A DNA stretch of 12,603 nucleotides, taken from an uncultured Acidimicrobium sp. (GTDB lineage: Bacteria; Actinomycetota; Acidimicrobiia; Acidimicrobiales; Ilumatobacteraceae). The notes beneath the pieces are model-generated. The model was not told the origin of the DNA. It did not search any database and saw nothing but the letters and a program-made list of their open reading frames with translations. Made by a program: the position numbers and the translations under genes. Shown here piece after piece: positions 1 to 6,061 of this stretch. Each line of letters starts with the position of its first letter. Position 1 is the first letter of the stretch. The stretch is taken from NCBI GenBank assembly GCA_903895515.1, contig CAITUB010000180.1:1-12603 (forward strand), written 5' to 3'.

Positions 1-916
1 CGCGAAGCCTGTTGCCGCAATCGACATTGGCACCAACTCCACCAACCTGCTCATTGCCGATGCGCAAGGCAACGACATTGCCCGCGAAGTGCATGTCACA
101 GGTTTGGGTCGCGGAGTCGTGCACAACAACATGTTGAACGAAGATGCGATCGCGCGAACCATTTCGCGTCTCCAGCACTACGCAGACCTCATTGCGCAGC
201 ACGAAGTTGGCGCGGTTCGCGTTACTGCAACCGAAGCGTGTCGGCGTGCAACAAACGCTGCGGTGTTTCTGGATCAAGCCGAAGCAGTTCTTGGTACTCG
301 CCCGCTCGTCATCGCGGGCACCGAAGAAGGACGCCTTGCTTATGCGGGCGCACTGTCTCACCTTCCTGCGCACGATGGCATCACCCTTGTTATCGATATT
401 GGCGGCGGCAGTACCGAAATCATGATCGGTGAAACAACATTGCAACACGCCGTAAGTTTTCCTTTCGGCACAGTGGTGTTAACCGAAAGCCATTTGTCCC
501 ACGACCCGCCTCGCCCGGAGGAACTCACGAATGCAATTGGTTTCGTTACCGACTTCATGGATGACCTCATTCGCGATCACCCGGAAGTTTTGAGTGCCAC
601 GCGCGTGGTGGGCGTTGCAGGCAGCATCGTCACCATTGCTGCAGTAGAAATCGGGCTACAAGAATTTGATGCAACCGCACTGCACGGTGCGCGCATGACA
701 CGCGAAAATGTAGAGGAAGTGTTTAGAACGCTGGCCACCGAAACGCTTGCCAACCGCAAATTCAACCCTGGCCTTCCAGCAGACCGCGCCGATGTCATTG
801 TTGGCGGGTGCTGCGTTTTGGTAGGTGTCATGCGCAAGTTGCGAATACCTGAAATTATGGTGTCGGTGAATAACTTGCTTGACGGATTAGTGCGCGATGA
901 ATTGGGTCTTTCGTGA
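1..916 (+). CDS. Ppx/GppA family exopolyphosphatase/pppGpp phosphatase, 5' end cut by window
   Basis: A reading frame is open from the left edge (first full codon at base 2) to TGA at 914-916, giving 304 visible residues. The N-terminal phosphate-1 motif of the ASKHA fold, AAIDIGTNSTN, is at visible residues 5-15, so only a few residues should be missing. The second phosphate motif is IDIGGGSTE and the adenosine-loop counterpart is GVAGSIVTIAA. The end, SVNNLLDGLVRDEL, matches the conserved end of this domain. Family members hydrolyse polyphosphate or the gamma phosphate of pppGpp in the cytoplasm; the sequence does not tell which. The size (about 305-315 residues) fits the short single-module actinobacterial Ppx rather than the roughly 500-residue enterobacterial enzymes. 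The next gene starts inside its stop codon. The GTG at base 89 is internal, because the phosphate-1 motif lies before it. Confidence 0.93.
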   Translation, partial: AKPVAAIDIGTNSTNLLIADAQGNDIAREVHVTGLGRGVVHNNMLNEDAIARTISRLQHYADLIAQHEVGAVRVTATEACRRATNAAVFLDQAEAVLGTRPLVIAGTEEGRLAYAGALSHLPAHDGITLVIDIGGGSTEIMIGETTLQHAVSFPFGTVVLTESHLSHDPPRPEELTNAIGFVTDFMDDLIRDHPEVLSATRVVGVAGSIVTIAAVEIGLQEFDATALHGARMTRENVEEVFRTLATETLANRKFNPGLPADRADVIVGGCCVLVGVMRKLRIPEIMVSVNNLLDGLVRDELGLS

Positions 917-1557
917 CCGGGTACTCGCGACCAATCGGTCACCCTGCAGGAATCATTTCCTCGAACGGACCACTTCGCTTGTTTGGTCGTCGCATCATGC
1001 TTCGCCCACTTGTGGCAACCGATTTTGAGGCATGGAGCGAAGTTCGCTTACGTAACGGTGAATGGCTCACCAAATGGGAGCCAATGCCGCTCATCACGTC
1101 ACCCGACCCGGCAATTAGCCGCGATGCGTTTACCAATCGCTGTGCAGCGCGTGACAGAGAGCGCCAAGCAGGAAATGCATATTGCCTGGGATTGTTTGTC
1201 AACAATGTGTTTGCAGGCGAAGTCAACCTGAATGGCGTCGTGCGCGGCGCAATGCAAAGCGGCACTATTGGTTACTGGATTGACGAAGCCAAAGCCGGCA
1301 ACAGCTACATGTCAGAAGCAGTGCTGGTGCTTGCCAAGTTTGCATTCGACGAACTTCGCTTGCACCGCGTTGAAGTGTGCATTATTCCGCGCAATGCTGC
1401 CAGCCATCGCGTTGTCGAGAAACTTGAACTACGCCATGAAGGTATCGCCGAGCGGTTCCTTGAAATAAATGGTGTATGGGAAGATCACGTTCGCTACGGA
1501 TTGACCATTGAAGAATGGCAAACTCGCCGCGAAGAACTTTCCACAACCTGGCTCTAA
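913..1557 (+). CDS. GNAT family N-acetyltransferase (RimJ/RimL-like)
   Basis: A 214-residue protein starts at GTG 913, overlapping the phosphatase stop as GTGA, so translation is probably coupled. After a variable N-terminus of about 20 residues comes RRIMLRPLVATDFEAW (26-41), the usual first strand and helix of RimJ/RimL-like enzymes. SGTIGYWIDE (116-125) and the following YMSEAV correspond to the acetyl-CoA pyrophosphate-binding region, and RNAASHRVVEKL (160-171) is the conserved asparagine/serine segment of this subfamily. Such enzymes transfer acetyl from acetyl-CoA to an amino group, either the N-terminus of a ribosomal protein or a small molecule; the substrate cannot be read here. The pyrophosphate loop ends in serine (AGNS) where glycine or alanine is usual. 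A rimJ-type gene stands between moeA and the GlpR-like gene in Mycobacterium; here it is about 7 kb from them. Confidence 0.88.
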   Translation: MTGYSRPIGHPAGIISSNGPLRLFGRRIMLRPLVATDFEAWSEVRLRNGEWLTKWEPMPLITSPDPAISRDAFTNRCAARDRERQAGNAYCLGLFVNNVFAGEVNLNGVVRGAMQSGTIGYWIDEAKAGNSYMSEAVLVLAKFAFDELRLHRVEVCIIPRNAASHRVVEKLELRHEGIAERFLEINGVWEDHVRYGLTIEEWQTRREELSTTWL

Positions 1558-1561
1558 GTTG

Positions 1562-1879
1562 CTAGGCAACTTCGCGTAGGCGCTCTATCTCTAACACTCG
1601 TTGCTTGCGTGCAACTTTGCGTCGCTTCCATTGTTTTGTCTTCCAGTGCTTGAACTGTTGGCGACGCGATTGCTCACGACCAATCTCTGCATCGTGATGA
1701 TGCATTCCTTTCCAAGCGATACCTGGTTCATCCACATCTTCGGGTTCGACACCATGGCTCACCATGTTTGCCACCACGTGCAATTCTGAATTCACGCGAT
1801 GACGCTCATTGTGGGCGTGTGCCCGAAGTTCCACCTTTGGTGGAAACACCGTTGTCCGGTGATCGTGACGCTTGCTCAT
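1562..1879 (-). CDS. small basic histidine-rich protein of unknown function
   Basis: An open frame of 105 residues from ATG 1879 to TAG 1564-1562. I chose this ATG because a G-rich Shine-Dalgarno (GGGGG, bases 1889-1885) lies 5 bases upstream. The same frame extends to a GTG at 1909, but nothing resembling a ribosome site precedes that start. The N-terminal half is rich in histidine and polar residues (KRHDHR, RAHAHNERH, KGMHHHD). The C-terminal third is strongly basic (RRQQFKHWKTKQWKRRKVARKQR region, residues about 72-95), which suggests nucleic-acid or ribosome contact, though this is only inference. No signal peptide or membrane segment is visible. I do not recognise a family. A promoter-like pair lies upstream. 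It converges on the acetyltransferase gene with only 4 bases between the stops. Confidence 0.68.
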   Translation of the reverse strand: MSKRHDHRTTVFPPKVELRAHAHNERHRVNSELHVVANMVSHGVEPEDVDEPGIAWKGMHHHDAEIGREQSRRQQFKHWKTKQWKRRKVARKQRVLEIERLREVA

Positions 1880-1943
1880 TGCTTCCCCCGCCTTCTGTGT
1901 TTGTGACACTGACGAAATCCACTAGCTAGGTCTTACTGATGCC

Positions 1944-1971
1944 AACATACACCTCGTGGCGACGTTGGCAA
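1944..1971 (-). promoter_or_regulatory. putative promoter within an inverted repeat, upstream of the 105-residue protein gene
   Basis: On the - strand TTGCCA (1971-1966) and TATGTT (1949-1944) are 16 bases apart, a fair match to a housekeeping -35/-10 pair, predicting a transcript start near 1937 and a leader of about 58 bases. The arms of an inverted repeat, TGCCAAC (1940-1946) and GTTGGCA (1964-1970), overlap the two boxes, so it could be an operator. The rest of the gap 1880-1999 holds only the Shine-Dalgarno and a weak 4-bp hairpin at 1981-1994. No U-tract terminator is present. Confidence 0.4.
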
Positions 1972-1999
1972 GTCACTGACCGCTTTTGTGAGCGAAGCC

Positions 2000-2752
2000 T
2001 TATTTCTTGCTGATCTTGGCCTGCAATGCTGCAAGACGTTCGGCGAACCATGGCTGGCGTGTGCTCCACAACTGCGGCGTCAGTTCGCGGGCCACGGCTT
2101 CTGGGTGCGTGTCCACATCGGCCATTGCGGCAATGGTCTTCTTCGTTTCAATGACCAACTCGCGAGGTGCACTTGCTGCACGTTTTGCCAATTCGTGTGC
2201 AGTTGCAAGCAACTTGTCGTCGTCAACACACTTGTATGCAAGGCCAACGCGTTCTGCTTCTGCACCATCGTAAATTTCACCAAACAATACGGCGGCCGAT
2301 GCAACTTGCGGCCCAACGATTCGACGCAACATCCACGTGTGCCCACCACCTGGGTGAATGCCAAGTTGCAAAAAGCGCGTGTCAAACTTTGCGCGTCTCG
2401 CAGCAATGCGCACGTCGCAACCAAGCGCCAGGTTCATGCCGGCTCCAACTGCTGCGCCGTTCACTGCAGCAATTGTTGGCAACGGACTGCGGGCAATGCG
2501 CAAGAAACCTTCGTAAATAACGCCAAGTGACTCGCCGTCGGCTTCGGCCAAGTTGCCCAAGTTCGCTCCCGCACAAAACGCTGGAGCAGTTCCCGTAACC
2601 ACGAGCGCGCCAACTGCCGGATCGCTTTCAATGCGGTCCATTGCCGCAACTATTTCGGCCACCATTGGCGCGGTCATGGTGTTGCGCTCGTCTGGGTTGT
2701 TCAACGTGATGGTGGCAACACCATCTGCAATTTCAAGGAGGACCAAAGACAT
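2000..2752 (-). CDS. enoyl-CoA hydratase/isomerase (crotonase) family protein lacking both classical catalytic Glu
   Basis: A complete 250-residue crotonase-fold protein; family members are usually 250-270 residues. Oxyanion-hole segments are visible: AFCAGANL (58-65) and NGAAVGAGMNLAL (98-110). The stretch GCDVRIA...KF...LGIHPGGG (111-137) confirms the family. Aligned by eye with rat mitochondrial enoyl-CoA hydratase, the positions of Glu144 and Glu164 are Asn107 and Phe127, so ordinary hydration of trans-2-enoyl-CoA by that pair is unlikely. It may be an isomerase, a hydrolase, a PaaG-like enzyme using another acid, or a non-catalytic acyl-CoA binder. No acyl-CoA dehydrogenase or thiolase gene is adjacent. 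The start ATG 2752 has no Shine-Dalgarno but has TAACCT 6 bases upstream, as in leaderless transcripts. A 31-base spacer separates it from a divergent gene. Confidence 0.9.
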   Translation of the reverse strand: MSLVLLEIADGVATITLNNPDERNTMTAPMVAEIVAAMDRIESDPAVGALVVTGTAPAFCAGANLGNLAEADGESLGVIYEGFLRIARSPLPTIAAVNGAAVGAGMNLALGCDVRIAARRAKFDTRFLQLGIHPGGGHTWMLRRIVGPQVASAAVLFGEIYDGAEAERVGLAYKCVDDDKLLATAHELAKRAASAPRELVIETKKTIAAMADVDTHPEAVARELTPQLWSTRQPWFAERLAALQAKISKK

Positions 2753-2758
2753 GGCACA

Positions 2759-2764
2759 AGGTTA
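2759..2764 (-). promoter_or_regulatory. -10 box (TAACCT) for leaderless transcript of the crotonase-family gene
   Basis: TAACCT matches the TAnnnT form and ends 6 bases before ATG 2752, which would place the transcript start at or next to the start codon. No Shine-Dalgarno fits in this gap, and no convincing -35 is seen. Confidence 0.5.
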
Positions 2765-2769
2765 GCGAG

Positions 2770-2775
2770 TACCCT
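2770..2775 (+). promoter_or_regulatory. -10 box (TACCCT) for leaderless transcript of the 2784-3389 gene
   Basis: TACCCT ends 8 bases before ATG 2784. No Shine-Dalgarno is present. It lies only 5 bases from the opposite-strand box at 2759-2764, so the two promoters probably compete or share an operator. Confidence 0.48.
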
Positions 2776-2783
2776 AAATACGC

Positions 2784-3389
2784 ATGCTTGACCACGTGTT
2801 TACTGATGCAATTGGCGCCCTCCGCGATGCATTCAGCAATGCCTACCTTGAGCGCCAGGCATTTGAAGAACACTTTCAATCAGACATCCTGCTTGGCGAC
2901 TTGGTGTGGGAAACCACCTACGGCCTGCCGGGCGAGGGCCTACCTCCTCGCGTTGTTGCGCACATCACGTTGAACTGGCCAAGTTGGAGTCAGGCCACCT
3001 ATAGGCAGTGGTACATCGAAGAAGAGATCGATCAACAGCCAGCAATCGAAATTGAAGTGGTGTTTCGCATTCAACGCTTGGCTGAACAGCCAGCCCCTTC
3101 AATTGTTGACAGCATTGCCGCACCGCACAGCCCATCCATCGGTGCCGAGCAGTTAGAGCGTGACAACATCACGATTGAAATCAGCCATCCAACACATGGC
3201 GAGCGCAATGCCGACTTCGCACTCGAAATTACCTACGAAGGCCAATACGAACTTGCGGAAGAAACACTGATTGATGGCGCGAGCAAAGTACTGGACGAAC
3301 ACTTTGGCGTGCTTGGTGCATGGGTGGCTTCAACATTGGTGAAGCTTGGCGATCTGAAGCTTGCGTTTGTTCCTGCTGACGAAAACTAA
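2784..3389 (+). CDS. uncharacterised acidic cytosolic protein
   Basis: A 201-residue open frame starts at ATG 2784 (TACCCT box 8 bases upstream) and ends with TAA at 3387-3389. I do not recognise a family. The N-terminal 40 residues look helical. Strand-like segments follow (RVVAHITLNWPSW, 56-68; AIEIEVVFRIQRL, 87-99), then a proline/alanine-rich linker (about 101-120) and a second strand-rich part (NITIEISHP, ADFALEITYEG). The end is FGVLGAWVASTLVKLGDLKLAFV (174-196). The two strand-rich halves could be a degenerate duplication, but the match is weak. The protein is acidic, with no signal peptide or convincing membrane segment. Its codon usage looks like that of its neighbours and it fills the space between them exactly, so it is very probably a real gene. 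It converges on queF with no bases between the stops. Confidence 0.75.
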   Translation: MLDHVFTDAIGALRDAFSNAYLERQAFEEHFQSDILLGDLVWETTYGLPGEGLPPRVVAHITLNWPSWSQATYRQWYIEEEIDQQPAIEIEVVFRIQRLAEQPAPSIVDSIAAPHSPSIGAEQLERDNITIEISHPTHGERNADFALEITYEGQYELAEETLIDGASKVLDEHFGVLGAWVASTLVKLGDLKLAFVPADEN

Positions 3390-3779
3390 TTAGCGGTTGC
3401 GTTCGGCAACTGCATGCACTTCAATTCCACCGCGCGGATGCTGCGTGAGTTGCACTTTCACCCAGTTTGGTTTCACCGTAACCATGACTTCGTTGGCAAT
3501 TTCGGCAGCCAATGCTTCGGCGAACACTGCCATGTTGCGGAAGCGCCAGAGGTACAACTTCAGCGACTTTGACTCGATGCAGAACTTGTCGGGGCTGTAT
3601 TCAATAACCACGGTTGCAATATCTGGCTGCGCAGTGACTGGACAAATTGATGACACCTCGTCGCTCGTGAAGCGAACCAGCGTGACATCTGCAGGCGCAG
3701 GAAACACTTCAACGTGATCAATTGGAGCGCGAACTGTTGTACCTAAAACCGTGAGGTTGTCGTGATCGTTACTAGCCAT
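3390..3779 (-). CDS. queF: NADPH-dependent 7-cyano-7-deazaguanine reductase (preQ1 synthase)
   Basis: QueF reduces the nitrile of preQ0 to the amine preQ1 with two NADPH, in the pathway to queuosine in tRNA. The 129-residue protein has the signature segments of the short, unimodular type: VRFTSDEVSSICPVTAQPD (35-53) with the thioimide-forming Cys46 and the acid Asp53, and ESKSLKLYL (69-77), the QueF motif. PRGGIEV (115-121) is the conserved end. Glu88 aligns with the substrate-binding Glu97 of Bacillus subtilis QueF, but His96 there is Ala87 here. The start is ATG 3779, 2 bases after the kinase stop, without its own ribosome site, so it is probably read by coupled translation. The same frame runs upstream to 3887 inside the kinase gene, but that extension has no QueF similarity. 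No other queuosine genes are in the window, and a preQ1 riboswitch cannot fit. Confidence 0.92.
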   Translation of the reverse strand: MASNDHDNLTVLGTTVRAPIDHVEVFPAPADVTLVRFTSDEVSSICPVTAQPDIATVVIEYSPDKFCIESKSLKLYLWRFRNMAVFAEALAAEIANEVMVTVKPNWVKVQLTQHPRGGIEVHAVAERNR

Positions 3780-3781
3780 AA

Positions 3782-4798
3782 CTACGAGCGTAGATGTTCT
3801 GGAATGAGTGTGCTGAGTTGCACGAGTGGTCGTGGCCCAACGTGTGTGATCACTTCCGAAGCAGACATCGAACCGAGTCGTCCGCAATGCTCAATGGCCA
3901 TACCGCGTGTGAAGCCGTACAAGAAACCTGCTGCGTATTGGTCTCCTGCGCCAGTTGCGTCAATTACCCAGTCAACTGGTTCTGGTTCAATGTGCACCAA
4001 GTCATGACCGTTAATGACAACCGAGCCGCGCTTATCGCGTGTGACCGCGCCAAATTCGCAATCACTGCGCAATTGCTCGAGTGATTCTTCATAGGAAGTT
4101 TGATACAACGACTGCAATTCAAATTCGTTGCAGAACAACACGTCGATGTCATTCAAAATGAGATCAAGGAAGTCTTCGCGGTGGCGGTCTACGCAGAATG
4201 AATCGGACAACGTCAGTGCAACTTTGCGTCCGGCCTCGTGCGCATATTTTGACGCCATTTTGAACGCGGCCTTTGCTTCATCGCGATCGAACAAGTACCC
4301 CTCAAGGAATAACACTGCACCTGACTGCACAGCTTCGCGCGAAATATCTGCTGGCTCGAGCAACGATGCTGCACCAAGGAACGTGCTCATACTGCGCTGA
4401 CCATCTGGAGTTACCGCAATAATGCATCGACCAGTCGGCTCGGTTGCGCTCGTTGCACCCGGGTGAAAACCAACGCCAACTTTGTCCATGTCGGCACCGA
4501 ACACACGACCCAATTCGTCATCTGCAATTTTGCCAATGAAGCCTGCTCGCCCACCCAAACTGGCAAGACCGTATGCAGTGTTCGAAGCAGAACCACCGCT
4601 TGTTTGCGTTGGGTTACTAATACGTGAATACAAGTGAGCGGAACGATCCGCATCCACCAATGTCATTGAACCTTTGACAACATCTTCGTTCACCAAAAAT
4701 TCATCGGGAACAGCGGCAATCACATCGACTAAGGCATTACCAATTGCTACGACGTCGTAGCGAACCCCGTCGCCACGGGTGATGTCGATTGGTGGCAC
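3782..4798 (-). CDS. PfkB family carbohydrate kinase, probable adenosine kinase
   Basis: A complete 338-residue PfkB kinase. Both family signatures are visible: TSGGSASNTAYGLASLGG (66-83) near the N-terminus and DATGAGDQYAAGFLYG (280-295), which contains the anion-hole glycines and the catalytic base Asp286. The N-terminal DVVAIGNALVDVIA and the segment VTPDGQRSMSTFLGA (129-143) resemble bacterial proteins annotated as adenosine kinase (adenosine + ATP to AMP + ADP). Other nucleosides or sugars cannot be excluded. The start is GTG 4798, which has no Shine-Dalgarno but has TAGAGT 8 bases upstream. It is followed 2 bases later by queF, so the two form an operon, and it is divergent from the MFS transporter. 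A purine salvage role would be compatible with both neighbours, but that is inference. Confidence 0.88.
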   Translation of the reverse strand: MPPIDITRGDGVRYDVVAIGNALVDVIAAVPDEFLVNEDVVKGSMTLVDADRSAHLYSRISNPTQTSGGSASNTAYGLASLGGRAGFIGKIADDELGRVFGADMDKVGVGFHPGATSATEPTGRCIIAVTPDGQRSMSTFLGAASLLEPADISREAVQSGAVLFLEGYLFDRDEAKAAFKMASKYAHEAGRKVALTLSDSFCVDRHREDFLDLILNDIDVLFCNEFELQSLYQTSYEESLEQLRSDCEFGAVTRDKRGSVVINGHDLVHIEPEPVDWVIDATGAGDQYAAGFLYGFTRGMAIEHCGRLGSMSASEVITHVGPRPLVQLSTLIPEHLRS

Positions 4799-4806
4799 GT
4801 GGGGAA

Positions 4807-4812
4807 ACTCTA
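4807..4812 (-). promoter_or_regulatory. -10 box (TAGAGT) for leaderless kinase-queF transcript
   Basis: TAGAGT ends 8 bases before GTG 4798. There is no Shine-Dalgarno between it and the start codon. Confidence 0.45.
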
Positions 4813-4825
4813 GTTGCTCACCCAG

Positions 4826-4831
4826 TACCGT
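4826..4831 (+). promoter_or_regulatory. -10 box (TACCGT) for leaderless MFS transporter transcript
   Basis: TACCGT ends 6 bases before ATG 4838. It supports that ATG over the upstream in-frame TTG at 4814, which would lie before the promoter. Confidence 0.48.
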
Positions 4832-4837
4832 GCTCCT

Positions 4838-6058
4838 ATGGGTTCACTGTCCACCACACGTCGAGCCCACCCAGACGCTCACATCCTCATTGGCACCAGA
4901 GCTATCCGCGGGTTCGTTGATGGCATTGCCTATGTCATCTTGCCCGCATTCCTTTTGCACCTTGGCTTTAGCGGTACCCAAATAGGTGCTGTCATTACAG
5001 CGTCGCTCCTTGGGTCTGCCGCCCTCACGCTTTCAGTAGGAGTATTCGCCCATCGCTTTTCTCCTGCCCGCCTGCTCACCATGTCATCACTGCTCATGAT
5101 CGTCACTGGGTTCGCATTCGGCATGGCTTCGGCCTACGGGCTGCTACTCGTCATTGCCGCGGTGGGAACCATGAACCCAAGCGCGGGCGATGTGAGCGTG
5201 TTTCTTCCACTCGAGCAATCACTGTTGTCTTCAAGCATCAAAGACAGCGACCGAACGTCGGTGTTTGCCGTATACAACTTGTCGGGTTCACTCATTGGAT
5301 CAATTGGTGCGTTAAGCGCTGGCATTCCCGTGTGGATTGCAACTTCACAACATCGATCCACCGACTTTGGTCACCGCGCAAGTTTCATGTTGTACGGCAT
5401 TGCAGGAATTGCAGTACTTGTGTTCTATTTGCGACTCTCTCTCGTCTCTCGAGACACGCCAACCAAGGCCGATCGAGCTCTTGGCGAGTCGAAACGTATC
5501 GTCTACAAACTTGCAGCGCTGTTTAGTTTGGATTCATTTGGTGGAGGTTTTGCCACTCAAGCAATCTTTGCGCTGTGGGTGTACCGCCGATTCGAACTCT
5601 CGAGCGCCAATTTGGGAATGATCTTTTTCGCCGCAGGAATGTTGTCGGCAGTGTCTTCGCTGCTTGCTGTAAAAATTTCTCAACGCATTGGCTTAGTGCG
5701 CACCATGGTGTTCACACACATTCCCGCCAGCGTGTTGCTCATTGGGGTTGTTCTCGCACCAAATGTGTGGGTGGCAATGGGATTATTTATTGCGCGCGGT
5801 CTGCTCTCGCAAATGGATGTACCGGTGCGCACCAGTTACGTGATGGCCGTGGTGTCTCCGCGTGAACGCGCGGCGGCTGCCAGCATTACCAATGTTCCAC
5901 GCAGCCTCGCATCGGCGCTTCCACCAATTGCTGCTGGATGGATGCTCGATCAATCCAACTTCGCTTGGCCGCTGCTTATATGCGCAGCACTAAAAATTAC
6001 CTACGACTTGCTGTTGCTGTGGCAGTTTCGCCACATTCGACCACCCGAAGAGCAGTAA
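4838..6058 (+). CDS. major facilitator superfamily transporter
   Basis: A 406-residue inner-membrane protein with about 12 hydrophobic segments, the usual MFS length. The short N-terminal tail is followed by RAIRGFVDGIAYVILPAFLL (21-40). The loop between helices 2 and 3 carries a weakened form of the MFS motif (GVFAHRFSPARLL, 68-80). TMNPSAGDVSVFLPLEQ (111-127) is a characteristic polar motif of one MFS subgroup. DRTSVFAVYNLSGSLIGSIG lies at the start of the next segment and RERAAAASITNVPRS near helix 11. The substrate is not readable, and either drug-type efflux or small-metabolite transport is possible. I chose ATG 4838 over TTG 4814 because the latter precedes the likely -10 box. The stop is 3 bases from the convergent acyl-CoA synthetase stop. 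Divergence from an adenosine kinase makes nucleoside transport a speculative option. Confidence 0.9.
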   Translation: MGSLSTTRRAHPDAHILIGTRAIRGFVDGIAYVILPAFLLHLGFSGTQIGAVITASLLGSAALTLSVGVFAHRFSPARLLTMSSLLMIVTGFAFGMASAYGLLLVIAAVGTMNPSAGDVSVFLPLEQSLLSSSIKDSDRTSVFAVYNLSGSLIGSIGALSAGIPVWIATSQHRSTDFGHRASFMLYGIAGIAVLVFYLRLSLVSRDTPTKADRALGESKRIVYKLAALFSLDSFGGGFATQAIFALWVYRRFELSSANLGMIFFAAGMLSAVSSLLAVKISQRIGLVRTMVFTHIPASVLLIGVVLAPNVWVAMGLFIARGLLSQMDVPVRTSYVMAVVSPRERAAAASITNVPRSLASALPPIAAGWMLDQSNFAWPLLICAALKITYDLLLLWQFRHIRPPEEQ

Positions 6059-6061
6059 CGA

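Noticed and set aside
1980..1999. Intrinsic terminator after the crotonase-family gene
   Set aside because: Only a 4-bp stem (CGCT/AGCG, 1981-1994) is present, without a U-tract.
1988..2530. A 180-codon cysteine-rich open frame on the + strand
   Set aside because: It lies antisense to the crotonase-family gene, has no start context, and its Cys/His-rich make-up is what the complement of that gene's codons yields.
3780..3887. N-terminal extension of queF into the kinase gene
   Set aside because: The residues have no QueF similarity. ATG 3779 begins just before the conserved DNLTVLG segment.
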